A stretch of 64,000 bases of DNA from JBBQSN01 sp963825505 (GTDB lineage: Bacteria; Actinomycetota; Actinomycetes; Actinomycetales; CAWJMD01): positions 1 through 64,000 of the forward strand of contig CAWGTL010000014.1 of assembly GCA_963825505.1 (NCBI GenBank), read 5' to 3'. The position numbers were made by a program, and so were the translations under genes. Positions 7,022 to 15,061 of the stretch are shown one piece after another; position 1 is the stretch's first letter; each line of letters starts with the position of its first letter. Below the pieces are notes generated by a model. That model was not told the DNA's origin and made no database searches. It was given only the letters and a program-made list of their open reading frames with translations.

Positions 7022-8475
7022 CAGCGGTCCGCCCCATGACGCAGACGCAGCAGGACCCGCAGCACCGCCCGCACGACGGGGTGGTCCAGGCGCGACCGCG
7101 AGTCGGCGATCGCGGCGTTCCAGACGCCGTCGCCGTAGGTGGGGTAGGGGTGGGTGGTCGAGGTCAGCGCCGCGGTGCCCAGGCCCTGCTGGATCGCGAG
7201 GGTCACCTCGGCGAGCGACTCGCCCGCGCGGGGGCCGACCAGCGTCGCGCCGACGACGCGGCGACGGCGGTCGAGCACGAGCCGGGTGAAGCCCTCCGTC
7301 CGACCGTCGACCACGGCGCGGTCCACGTCGACGTGGGCTTCCTGCACCGGCCGGAGGCGGCGGCGCGGCGAGCCGCCGACGGGCGCGCCCGTCGCCGCTC
7401 CCACGGCTGCGACCTCCGGATCGGTGAACGTGACCCTCGGCACGGCGGACAGGTCAACCGTGCGCCGCAGCCCCAGCAGCGCGTTGGTCGCCGCGAGCGC
7501 GCCGTGGACGCCGGCGACGTGCGTGAAGGCCGGCAGCGGGGTCACGTCGCCCGCCGCCCAGATCCGCGGGTTGCTCGTCCGCAGGTGCCGGTCGACCACG
7601 ACGGCGCCGCTCTCGGTCAGCTCGACACCCGCTGCGGCCAGACCGATCTCGTCGGTACGGGGTCGGCGTCCGACCGCCACCAGCACGGCGTCGACGCGGA
7701 CGCTCGAGCGACCGCCGCCCTCTTCCTGGAGGTCCACACTGGTGCCACCGCCTGACGCGTCCACCGCCACCACGGTGGTGCGCGTGCGCACGACGACACC
7801 GTCCGCTCGCATCGACGCCTCGACCACGGCCGCGGCGTCCGGGTCCTCTTGCGGCAGCAGCCGCTCGGCGGCCTCGATCACGGTCACCTCCGCACCGAGC
7901 CGGGCGAAGGCCTGCCCCAGCTCGCAGCCGATGCTGCCCCCGCCCATCACGAGCAGCCTCGCCGGCAGCGAGTCGAGGTCCCAGACCGTGTCGCTGGTCA
8001 GGGTCGTCGCACCGTCGCGCAGGCCGGGGACCGGCGGCACGGCGGGCGCGGCGCCGGTGCACAGGAGGGCCCGCCGGAAACCCAGGGTCTTCCCGTCGAC
8101 CTCGAGCGAGGCGTCACCGGTGAAGCGCGCGCGTCCGGTGATCACGTGGACTCCCTTGCGGCGCAGCGTGTCCGGGGAGTCCACGGGTGCGATCTCGGCG
8201 ATCGACGCCCGCACGCCGGCCATCACCTCCGCGAAGTCGACAGAGACCTCGCCCACCTCGATGCCCTTGCTGGACGCCCTGCGCGCCGACGAGGCCACGG
8301 CAGCAGCGGCGATGAGGGCCTTGCTCGGCACGCACCCGGTCCACAGGCAGTCGCCGCCGGTCCGCTCGCTCTCGACGAGCGCCACCCGCGCGCCCAGCCT
8401 GGCGGCCGTCGTGGAGGCGACGATGCCCGCGGTGCCACCGCCCACCACGACGAGGTCCCAGGGGGTCTCGGTCAC
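7021..8475 (-). CDS. Class I pyridine nucleotide-disulfide oxidoreductase (mercuric-reductase-like)
   Basis: 484 residues. An N-terminal FAD site (VVVGGGTAGIVASTTAARLG) and redox-active pair GGDCLWTGCVPSK (two Cys, five positions apart) are followed by the NAD(P)H Rossmann motif LVMGGGSIGCELGQAFARLG, the second FAD contact IWAAGDVT and a dimerisation domain with THPYPTYGDG. Members include dihydrolipoamide dehydrogenase, mycothione reductase and MerA. No MerA N-terminal heavy-metal domain or C-terminal Cys pair is visible, so mercury reduction is not implied. The GTG start overlaps the anti-sigma stop (GTGA). It probably supplies reducing power to the operon's pathway; the substrate is unknown. 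Confidence 0.88.
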   Translation of the reverse strand: MTETPWDLVVVGGGTAGIVASTTAARLGARVALVESERTGGDCLWTGCVPSKALIAAAAVASSARRASSKGIEVGEVSVDFAEVMAGVRASIAEIAPVDSPDTLRRKGVHVITGRARFTGDASLEVDGKTLGFRRALLCTGAAPAVPPVPGLRDGATTLTSDTVWDLDSLPARLLVMGGGSIGCELGQAFARLGAEVTVIEAAERLLPQEDPDAAAVVEASMRADGVVVRTRTTVVAVDASGGGTSVDLQEEGGGRSSVRVDAVLVAVGRRPRTDEIGLAAAGVELTESGAVVVDRHLRTSNPRIWAAGDVTPLPAFTHVAGVHGALAATNALLGLRRTVDLSAVPRVTFTDPEVAAVGAATGAPVGGSPRRRLRPVQEAHVDVDRAVVDGRTEGFTRLVLDRRRRVVGATLVGPRAGESLAEVTLAIQQGLGTAALTSTTHPYPTYGDGVWNAAIADSRSRLDHPVVRAVLRVLLRLRHGADR

Positions 8476-8789
8476 CGCGGGTCCGTCCGGTCTTCCGCTG
8501 CGTCGTCGTCCGGCCCGTCGCCGGCGGACAGGCCACGGGCGAACCGATTCAGCCGGGCGAGCACCTCCGCGTCGACGGGCCCCGCCGCATCAGGTCCCTG
8601 ACGCAGCGCCACAGCGGCCTTGATGGCCGTGTAGGTGCTGGCCTCCAGGCCGCACCGCCGGCACTCCTCGAGGTGGGCGGCGACCATGGTGGCGGCGCCG
8701 TCGTCGGCCTCGCCGTCCAGATAGACCTGCAGGTGACGGGCGGCCCGGTGGCACCGGATCCGCATCGCGACCATCTCCAGCACGCTCAT
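8472..8789 (-). CDS. Zinc-finger anti-sigma factor (ZAS type)
   Basis: 105 residues from the ATG at 8789, chosen because GGGAGGA lies in front of it and the sigma stop is two bases upstream; an in-frame GTG at 8822 would overlap the sigma gene. The motif HLEECRRC gives the HxxxCxxC zinc site, with a preceding Cys in RIRCHRAARHLQVYL, as in the zf-HC2/RsrA-like anti-sigma domain. Such proteins hold an ECF sigma factor and release it on oxidation or metal loss. Adjacency to the sigma gene makes the pairing nearly certain. There is no transmembrane segment, so it should sense a cytoplasmic signal such as disulfide or metal stress. Confidence 0.85.
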   Translation of the reverse strand: MSVLEMVAMRIRCHRAARHLQVYLDGEADDGAATMVAAHLEECRRCGLEASTYTAIKAAVALRQGPDAAGPVDAEVLARLNRFARGLSAGDGPDDDAAEDRTDPR

Positions 8790-8790
8790 C

Positions 8791-9372
8791 TCACATCCTC
8801 CCGCGTCGAGGGACGACACCACTGACGTCGAGACGGTCGCGCACCGACCTGCGAGCGCGGTGCAGACGGCTCATCACGGTGCCGCGGGGGACGCCGAGCG
8901 CATCGGCAGCCTCCTGGTAGGTCATCCCGTCGATGTCGACCAGCGCCAGGACGGCGCGGTGCTTGTCCGGCAGGTCGTCCAGCGCCTCGGCGACGACCGT
9001 CTGGAACTGGGTGCTCATGAGCACCTCGTCGCTGGCGGGGGCACTGGGTCCGAGCCGTTCCAGGACCGCCTGCATGCTCTCCCCGTCAGCCAGCAGCGTC
9101 GGCCGTCGACGCCGGTTCCGGTTGATGTGCGCGTGCCGCAGGATCGTCAGCAGCCACGCCCTCGGGTGCGCGCCGTCGAACCGCAGGACCGCGCGGTAGG
9201 CGCGGACGAGGGTGTCCTGCACGAGGTCCTCGGCATCAGCCCGCTGCCCCGTCAGTCCGAGCGCGACCCGGTACAGAACGGGGATCTCCGGCACCACGTA
9301 GCGGTCGAAGGCCGCGGCCTGAGCGCTCGTGCCACCTGACCCCGCCGGGTCGCGCCTGCGCCCGTCGGTCAC
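8791..9372 (-). CDS. ECF-type RNA polymerase sigma factor
   Basis: 193 residues from GTG 9372, chosen because it overlaps the DoxX stop (GTGA). Region 2 (AEDLVQDTLVRAYRAVLRFD, PRAWLLTILRHAHIN) and region 4 (LPDKHRAVLALVDIDGMTYQ, then EAADALGVPRGTVMSRLHRAR) are both complete, with no other domains: a minimal ECF sigma. It is controlled by the anti-sigma encoded immediately after. The GGAAT-N19-GTT sequence upstream of the operon resembles SigR/SigH-type promoters and could be its own target, making a positive loop over all eight genes. Confidence 0.9.
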   Translation of the reverse strand: MTDGRRRDPAGSGGTSAQAAAFDRYVVPEIPVLYRVALGLTGQRADAEDLVQDTLVRAYRAVLRFDGAHPRAWLLTILRHAHINRNRRRRPTLLADGESMQAVLERLGPSAPASDEVLMSTQFQTVVAEALDDLPDKHRAVLALVDIDGMTYQEAADALGVPRGTVMSRLHRARRSVRDRLDVSGVVPRRGRM

Positions 9373-9878
9373 ACCGCATTGGACCACAGGAGCGTCACAC
9401 CGGTGCCGGGGTGGCCGAAACCCTGGAGTGGACGACCCTCGGCGCGCTCGACACCCACGGCGTGGTCGAGGGAGAGGCTCCCTGGACCCAAGAGAGCGAG
9501 GGCGAGAAGCCCTGCCAGCAGGGCGATGTCGAGCTCGGCTCCGGGCATCGGAGCACCCATCGGCGCGATGACTCCCAGGTCGGTCTTCACCAGCGCGATC
9601 GCCCCGACCATCGTGGCGATGAGCGGGAGCGTCGCGAGCCTGGTGAGCAGACCGAGCAGCAGCAGCACGCCGCCGACCAGCTCCGCGGCGGTGACGAGCC
9701 AGGCGAACACCTCGGGTGCGGGCACACCGAGCCCGACGAGCATCTGGGCGAAGCCGGCTGCTCCGTCGGTGAGCTTCTGCCAGCCGTGCACGGCGAAGAC
9801 GGCGCCGACGCCCGCCCGGAGCGCCAGCGGCGCGAGGTGCGTCAGCTTCTGCAGCATCGGAAGACCCAGTGAGCGCAT
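9369..9878 (-). CDS. DoxX-family membrane protein
   Basis: 169 residues with four hydrophobic segments. ALRAGVGAVFAVHGWQKLTD and ELVGGVLLLLGLLTRLATLP are characteristic of DoxX/DoxD-like proteins. Some actinobacterial DoxX-family proteins are reported to act with thiol and oxidative-stress enzymes at the membrane. The ATG at 9878 follows AAAGAGG. It is the first gene of the eight-gene operon and its stop overlaps the sigma start. That places a redox-linked membrane protein at the head of the ECF regulon, though its exact chemistry is unknown. Confidence 0.85.
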   Translation of the reverse strand: MRSLGLPMLQKLTHLAPLALRAGVGAVFAVHGWQKLTDGAAGFAQMLVGLGVPAPEVFAWLVTAAELVGGVLLLLGLLTRLATLPLIATMVGAIALVKTDLGVIAPMGAPMPGAELDIALLAGLLALALLGPGSLSLDHAVGVERAEGRPLQGFGHPGTGVTLLWSNAV

Positions 9879-9922
9879 GGTCGGACCTCTTTCGAGTGAC
9901 GACTGATCAGGACGACCCAGGG

Positions 9923-9949
9923 AACCCGGCTGGACGACCCCGCGATTCC
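9923..9949 (-). promoter_or_regulatory. Candidate ECF promoter (GGAAT-N19-GTT) for the doxX-sigma operon
   Basis: On the minus strand GGAAT (9949-9945) and GTT (9925-9923) are separated by 19 bases, about 45 bases upstream of the doxX ATG. This agrees with the GGAA(T/C)-N18/19-GTT pattern known for SigR/SigH-like sigma factors. The pattern is short, so it remains a candidate. Confidence 0.45.
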
Positions 9950-10048
9950 ACGGAAGCAGGAGCCGCCGTCACCGGGTTCCGTCCTCGGCACCGAACGACC
10001 AGTGCGCAGACCGTCGGGGGGCGGGTGCGCCGACCGGCAGGAGACGGG

Positions 10049-11422
10049 ATGGACGAGCACGACGTGGTGGTGATCGGGATGGGCCCCGGGGGTGAGGAGG
10101 TCGCCGGCCGGCTCGCCGAGGCCGGGCTCGACGTCCTCGGGGTGGAGGCCGCCCTCGTCGGTGGCGAGTGCCCGTACTGGGGGTGCATCCCGTCGAAGAT
10201 GATGGTGCGGGCGGCGCACTCGCTCGCCGAGGCGCGTCGGGTCGACCAGCTCGCCGGCACGGTCGGTGAGATCACCCCGGACTGGTCTGTCGTCGCCCGA
10301 CGGATCCGCGAGCAGGCCACCGACGACTGGGACGACACCGTCGCCGTCGACAGGTTCACCGGCAAGGGCGGCACGTTCGTGCGGGGGAGGGCGCGATTGG
10401 TCGCGCCCGACGTCGTCGAGGTCGCCGGCACGGGTCACCGGGCCCGGCTCGGCGTGGTCGTCGCCACCGGGTCCCGACCTGCCGTGCCGCCCGTCCCGGG
10501 ACTGGAGACCGTGGACCACTGGACCAACCACGAGGCCGTCGAGGCCACCTCGCTGCCGCGCTCGATGATCGTCCTGGGAGGCGGGGCGATCGGTTGCGAG
10601 CTCGCCCAGGTCCTCGCCCGGTTCGGCGTCGCCGTCACGCTCGTCGAGGCCGCGGGTCAGCTGCTTCCTGCGGAGGAGCCCGAGGCCGGTGCCGTCGTCA
10701 CGGCCGCGCTCGGCCGGGACGGGGTGACGGTGCTGACATCGCAGCGCGCCGAACGGGTGGCGCGCGCACCGGGTCCTGAGGGGTCGGTCGCCGTGCACCT
10801 GGTGGGCGGCAGGGAGCCGGTGCTGGCGGACCGCCTGCTGGTGGCCACGGGTCGCACCGTCGACCTGTCCGCCCTCGGTGTCGACGCCGCGGGGCTGGAC
10901 CCGGACGTCCGCCACCTGGACGTCGACCGACGGTGCCGGGCCGGCGACAGGATCTGGGGGGTCGGCGACGTGACGGGCGTGGGCGCGTTCACCCACGTCG
11001 CCATGTACCAGGCCGGGGTGGTCGTCCGCGACGTCCTCGGCCAGGAAGGCCCGCCGGCCGACTACCGCGCGGTGCCGCGCGTGACCTTCACGGACCCGGA
11101 GGTGGGTGCGGTCGGCCTCAGCGAGGCCGACGCCCGTCGGTCCCTCTCGCGCGTCGCCGTCGGGACCGCGCAGGTGCCGTCCACGGCGCGCGGGTGGCTG
11201 CACGGCGTCGGGAACGAGGGCGTGATCAAGCTCGTCGCCGACGCGTCCGAGGGAGTGCTCGTCGGTGCCACGTCGGTCGGCCCGGCGGGCGGGGAGGTCC
11301 TCGGCCTGCTCTCGCTGGCGGTCCACGCTCGCGTCCCGGTCGCGACCCTGCGCACCATGATCTACGCGTACCCGACCTTCCACCGCGGCATCGAGGACGC
11401 GCTGCGCGACCTGAGCGCCTGA
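10049..11422 (+). CDS. Class I pyridine nucleotide-disulfide oxidoreductase
   Basis: 457 residues. FAD-binding VVVIGMGPGGEEVAGRLAEA, redox pair GGECPYWGCIPSK, NAD(P)H-binding IVLGGGAIGCELAQVLARFG, and the C-terminal dimerisation stretch ending YAYPTFHRGIEDAL are all present. The ATG at 10049 is preceded by GCAGGAGACGGG. It diverges from the doxX-sigma operon, which encodes a second, different enzyme of this class. The substrate is not predictable; low-molecular-weight disulfides, lipoamide or quinone/metal reduction are all possible. The 6-base gap to the next signal and the HAD gene 65 bases downstream suggest co-transcription with the latter. Confidence 0.85.
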   Translation: MDEHDVVVIGMGPGGEEVAGRLAEAGLDVLGVEAALVGGECPYWGCIPSKMMVRAAHSLAEARRVDQLAGTVGEITPDWSVVARRIREQATDDWDDTVAVDRFTGKGGTFVRGRARLVAPDVVEVAGTGHRARLGVVVATGSRPAVPPVPGLETVDHWTNHEAVEATSLPRSMIVLGGGAIGCELAQVLARFGVAVTLVEAAGQLLPAEEPEAGAVVTAALGRDGVTVLTSQRAERVARAPGPEGSVAVHLVGGREPVLADRLLVATGRTVDLSALGVDAAGLDPDVRHLDVDRRCRAGDRIWGVGDVTGVGAFTHVAMYQAGVVVRDVLGQEGPPADYRAVPRVTFTDPEVGAVGLSEADARRSLSRVAVGTAQVPSTARGWLHGVGNEGVIKLVADASEGVLVGATSVGPAGGEVLGLLSLAVHARVPVATLRTMIYAYPTFHRGIEDALRDLSA

Positions 11423-11487
11423 TCGGGCACCCTGGCGACGACGCCGCGTGCCGGTGGCGCACGACACCCGGATGACGAGGAGATCCC

Positions 11488-12162
11488 ATGACCGAGGCGC
11501 CTGAGGTCGTCGTCTACGACGTGAACGAGACCCTGAGCGACATGTCCGCCATGCCGCGCCGCTTCACCGACGTCGGCGCACCGCCGGAGCTGGCCGGGCT
11601 CTGGTTCGCCACGCTGCTGCGCGACGGGTTCGCCGTCGCCGCCTCCGGTGCGGCAGCGGGCTTCGCCGAGATCGGGCGGCACGTGCTGCACGATCTGCTG
11701 ACGGACGTGCAGCTGGACCGCCCGCTCGACGCAGCGATCGACCACGTGCTGGCGGGTGTCGCCGAGCTCGACCTGCACCCCGACGTCGCCCCGGCCGTTC
11801 GCCGGCTCGGCGACGCGGGCGTGCGGCAGGTGACGCTCACCAACGGCTCCGCAGCCGTCGCGGACCGGCTCCTCACCCGGGCGGGGGCCCGGCCGGCGTT
11901 CGAGCGCCTCCTCAGCGTCGAGGACGCCGGCGCCTGGAAGCCCGTGGCCACCGCCTACCGGTACGCCGCCGAGGTCACCGACGTCCGCGTCGACCAGCTG
12001 CTGCTCGTCGCCGTGCACCCCTGGGACGTGCACGGCGCGGCACTGGCCGGCCTCGGCACCGCCTGGATCGACCGCCGCGGCAGCCGCTACCCGGCCTACC
12101 TCGTCGCGCCCCGGCTGACGTTCCGGTCGCTGGGCGAGCTCGCCGACCACCTGATCGGCTGA
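11488..12162 (+). CDS. Haloacid dehalogenase-like (type II) hydrolase
   Basis: 224 residues. YDVNETLSD gives the nucleophile Asp of HAD motif I in the DxNxT form used by L-2-haloacid dehalogenases. VTLTNGS is motif II (Ser/Thr), and the conserved Lys lies in DAGAWKP. The late motif, normally Asp-containing, reads VAVHPWDVHGA, also typical of the type II group. It would hydrolyse a 2-haloacid or, equally likely, a phosphorylated or other carboxylate. A clear GAGGAG lies seven bases before the ATG. It follows the oxidoreductase in the same direction. Confidence 0.8.
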   Translation: MTEAPEVVVYDVNETLSDMSAMPRRFTDVGAPPELAGLWFATLLRDGFAVAASGAAAGFAEIGRHVLHDLLTDVQLDRPLDAAIDHVLAGVAELDLHPDVAPAVRRLGDAGVRQVTLTNGSAAVADRLLTRAGARPAFERLLSVEDAGAWKPVATAYRYAAEVTDVRVDQLLLVAVHPWDVHGAALAGLGTAWIDRRGSRYPAYLVAPRLTFRSLGELADHLIG

Positions 12163-12193
12163 CGAGCCGGAGCCGTCGCGTTGCTGGGAGGTG

Positions 12194-12631
12194 TCAGGAG
12201 CGGTCGAGTCGCTGCGCCAGACGCGCCAGGTCCTTGGTCATCGCCGACCTCATGGCGGCCTGCACGACCGGCGCAGCGACCGAGGCGAAGCCGGTCGGCC
12301 TGCCGCGGTTCCGCAGTCGCATCAGGGTGCCGCCGGGGTCGGGCTCCCAGGTGTAGGTGGTCTCCATCGGGAACGGCCCGTCGCTCGTGCGCATCACGAG
12401 CCGCTGCTCCGGGACGAGGTCGACGACCTCGTAGGTGTAGACCAGGCGCCTGCCCAGGAACCTCGCCTCGAAGTCCATCGACGAACCGACCGCCAGCGGG
12501 GGTGGTGTGCGCATCCGGACCGAGCGGATGTTCGCGTACCACTGCGGCGCGTGGCTGGGGTCGCCGGAGAAGGACGCGACCTGCGCGAGCGGGTAGGGGA
12601 TCAGGGCTTCCACCGTCACGTCGACCTGCAT
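12194..12631 (-). CDS. SRPBCC-family protein (polyketide cyclase/START-like)
   Basis: 145 residues from the ATG at 12631. The N-terminus MQVDVTVEALIPYPLAQVAS, the SHAPQWYANIRSVRM segment and TTYTWEPDPGGTLMRLRNRG follow the SRPBCC pattern of a curved sheet around a hydrophobic pocket. Such proteins bind lipids, polyketides or other hydrophobic ligands. No catalytic residue can be assigned. An upstream in-frame GTG at 12652 is possible but less family-like. It converges with the HAD gene, and no operon partner is obvious. Confidence 0.75.
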   Translation of the reverse strand: MQVDVTVEALIPYPLAQVASFSGDPSHAPQWYANIRSVRMRTPPPLAVGSSMDFEARFLGRRLVYTYEVVDLVPEQRLVMRTSDGPFPMETTYTWEPDPGGTLMRLRNRGRPTGFASVAAPVVQAAMRSAMTKDLARLAQRLDRS

Positions 12632-12684
12632 GCCGTCGAGTATGACGGCCACGTCTCGACCGGTGCGGCCGTCGCCGTGACGGC

Positions 12685-14241
12685 TCAGTCCCCTCCCCCG
12701 AGGTGCCCTGCGAGTCGGTCGTGCCGCTCCTGGCTGGCGTCGTTGAGACCGACGATGGTGGCGTGCTTGCCCTTGGCCGCGTACTTGGTGACGACGGCGT
12801 CGAGGGTGGCGACGGTGGAGGCGTCCCAGATGTGCGAGCGGGACAGGTCGATGACGACGTTCGGCGGGTCGCCCACGTAGTCGAACTGGTAGACGAGGTC
12901 GTTGCTGGAGGCGAAGAACAGCTCGCCCTCGACGGCGTACACGCGGGTGTCCTCGTCAGGGTGCGCGACGTCGACGACCTGGGTGAAGTGCGCGACCCGG
13001 CGGGCGAACATGACCATCGCGACGAGCACGCCGACCACGACGCCGATCGCCAGGTTGTGGGTGAGCACCACGACCGCCACGGTCGAGACCATCACCAGCG
13101 TCTCGCTGCGCGGCATCCGGCGCAGCGTCGAGGGTCGGATCGAGTGCCAGTCCAGGGTCGCGACGGAGACCATCACCATGACAGCGACCAGGGCGGCCAT
13201 CGGGATGAGGCCCACGACGTCGCCCAGCCCGACGACCAGCACGAGCAGGAACACCCCGGCCAGGAAGGTCGAGATGCGGGTTCGGGCGCCGGACGCCTTC
13301 ACGTTGATCATCGTCTGGCCGATCATCGCGCAGCCCCCCATGCCGCCGAAGAAGCCGGTGACGAGGTTGGCGGCGCCCTGGCCCCAGGCCTCGCGGGTCT
13401 TGTTCGAGTGGGTGTCGGTGACGTCGTCGACGAGCTTGGCGGTCATCAGCGACTCCATCAGCCCGACCAGCGCCATCGCCACCGCGTACGGGGCGATGAT
13501 CGTCAACGTCTCCAGGTCCAGCGGCACGTCCGGGAAGAACAGGGCGGGCAGGCTGTCCGGCAGGGTGCCCTCGTCGCCGACGGTCGGGACGGCGACGACG
13601 GCCAGGACGGTGAACGCGGTCAGGGCCACGATCGCGACCAGCGGCGCCGGGACGACGGTGGTGACGCGGGGCAGCAGCACCATCACGGCGATGCCGACCG
13701 CGACGAGCGGGTAGACCAGCCACGGCACCCCGATCAGGTGCGGCAGCTGGGCGAGGAAGATCAGGATGGCCAGGGCGTTGACGAACCCGACCATCACCGA
13801 GCGCGGGACGAACCGCATCAGGCGCGCCACGCCGAGCAGGCCGAGGGCGATCTGGATCAGGCCGCCGAGCAGGACGGTCGCGATGAGGTAGTCCAGGCCG
13901 TGGTCGCGCACGACCGGTGCGATCACCAGGGCGATGGCGCCGGTCGCCGCCGAGATCATCGCCGGACGGCCACCCAGGAACGCGATCGACACCGCCATGG
14001 TGAAGGACGCGAACAGCCCTACCCGCGGGTCGACCCCGGCGATGATCGAGAACGAGATCGCCTCCGGGATCAGGGCCAGCGCGACGACCAGACCTGCGAG
14101 CACCTCGGTGCGCAGGCGGCGCGGCGACCGCAGCGCGGCTCGCACCGAGGTCACGTCGCGTTCGTGGGCGAACACCGTGGTGTCGTCGCGGTCCGACCGT
14201 GCGGCGTCAGCGGTCTCGGGCTGGGGTGGTGTCTGGGTCAT
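12685..14241 (-). CDS. SulP-family inorganic anion transporter with STAS domain
   Basis: 518 residues. It has a membrane domain of roughly a dozen hydrophobic segments with typical SulP stretches (GLVVALALIPEAISFSIIAG, GGMGGCAMIGQTMINVK), then a C-terminal cytoplasmic STAS domain (residues about 410-515; VVIDLSRSHIWDASTVATLD). SulP proteins import sulfate, bicarbonate or other anions with Na+ or H+; the substrate cannot be read from sequence. The MerR-type regulator lies just upstream in the same direction, 135 bases away, and probably controls it. Confidence 0.92.
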   Translation of the reverse strand: MTQTPPQPETADAARSDRDDTTVFAHERDVTSVRAALRSPRRLRTEVLAGLVVALALIPEAISFSIIAGVDPRVGLFASFTMAVSIAFLGGRPAMISAATGAIALVIAPVVRDHGLDYLIATVLLGGLIQIALGLLGVARLMRFVPRSVMVGFVNALAILIFLAQLPHLIGVPWLVYPLVAVGIAVMVLLPRVTTVVPAPLVAIVALTAFTVLAVVAVPTVGDEGTLPDSLPALFFPDVPLDLETLTIIAPYAVAMALVGLMESLMTAKLVDDVTDTHSNKTREAWGQGAANLVTGFFGGMGGCAMIGQTMINVKASGARTRISTFLAGVFLLVLVVGLGDVVGLIPMAALVAVMVMVSVATLDWHSIRPSTLRRMPRSETLVMVSTVAVVVLTHNLAIGVVVGVLVAMVMFARRVAHFTQVVDVAHPDEDTRVYAVEGELFFASSNDLVYQFDYVGDPPNVVIDLSRSHIWDASTVATLDAVVTKYAAKGKHATIVGLNDASQERHDRLAGHLGGGD

Positions 14242-14376
14242 CGGGTTCCTCGGTGGTCGAGAGGGTCGGGCGTCGACAAGCCGCAGCGCGAGCCTCGGTG
14301 CGGCCTGGCACGTCGGCCTTGCACTGCGCTGTGCCGGAGGCGGTGGATCTCCTGGTCCGGGTGGCCGGACGGCAGG

Positions 14377-14763
14377 TCACTGCCTGAGGTGCTGCGTGAG
14401 CTCGGCGTCGAGCTGGTCGGCGAAGGCGCGGGCGTCGTCGACCCGTGCCCGTAGTCGGGCGAGCTCGTCCACGACGAGGCCGCGGAACTCGCCCAGGCGC
14501 GTCAGCAGCTCGGGCCGGGTGCTGCTGGGCAGGTCCGGCTGGTCGAGCTGCTCGCGGACGTCGATGAGGTCGCGCATCTGCTCGAGGGTGAAGCCGAGCG
14601 GCTTCATCTGCTTGATCAGCAGCAGGTGGGCGACGGCGTCCTCGTCGTACAGTCGGAAGCCTCCGGCGCTTCGCTCGGCTGCCGGGAGGAGGCCGACCTC
14701 CTCGTAGTGGCGGATGGTGCGCAGGCTGAGGCCGGTGCGGTGGGCGACCTCGCCGATCTGCAT
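14377..14763 (-). CDS. MerR-family transcriptional regulator
   Basis: 128 residues from the ATG at 14763. MQIGEVAHRTGLSLRTIRHY followed by EEVGLLPAAERSAGGFRLYD is the MerR winged-helix DNA-binding domain. A coiled-coil dimerisation helix follows, with few candidate ligand residues and no Cys, so metal sensing is unlikely. An in-frame GTG at 14853 would start inside the operator palindrome and is less credible. The perfect 22-base palindrome upstream (14843-14864) is probably its binding site, and the downstream SulP transporter gene its target. Confidence 0.87.
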   Translation of the reverse strand: MQIGEVAHRTGLSLRTIRHYEEVGLLPAAERSAGGFRLYDEDAVAHLLLIKQMKPLGFTLEQMRDLIDVREQLDQPDLPSSTRPELLTRLGEFRGLVVDELARLRARVDDARAFADQLDAELTQHLRQ

Positions 14764-14842
14764 CACGGCGGTGTCGGACGGTCGGTCACGCGGCTCCTGT
14801 CGCTGGGGCGGTCGGCACGCGAACAGCCGGTCAGCGAGCAAT

Positions 14843-14864
14843 CCTACCCTCACGTGAGGGTAGG
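14843..14864. promoter_or_regulatory. Perfect 22-bp palindrome, MerR operator candidate
   Basis: CCTACCCTCAC is followed directly by its reverse complement GTGAGGGTAGG, 80 bases upstream of the merR start. MerR-family proteins bind palindromes of this length inside stretched promoter spacers. It should regulate merR and, through it, the SulP gene. Confidence 0.75.
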
Positions 14865-15061
14865 TCGTGACCAGCGAGACGGCGGCGGGGCGCCGACCGC
14901 GCTCTCCTCGATGCGGTCGTGGCTGCCGACCCGGGGGTGCAGCGCGGGGTCGCCGTCCGTGTTGTTGAGGGTGGGCGACCCCGACCAGGTCGTGCAGGCC
15001 CGAGCCCGGATCGGCCTCGGTCCGCCGAGGCCGTGAGCGCCTTCTTCGTCGTCGGACCGGG

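Noticed and set aside
7021..8475. Mercuric reductase
   Set aside because: The fold fits, but the MerA N-terminal metal domain and C-terminal Cys pair are not seen and no merR/merT/merP are nearby; kept as a general disulfide reductase.
12703..14454. Very long plus-strand frame opposite the SulP and MerR genes
   Set aside because: A GC-bias shadow, with His/Asp/Arg-rich low-complexity translation; the minus strand has two clear families.
14850..15060. Minus-strand stretch reading SGSPTLNNTDGDPALHPRVG
   Set aside because: Looks protein-like by eye but has no start codon or ribosome binding site and runs into the merR operator; a decayed gene is possible but unsupported.
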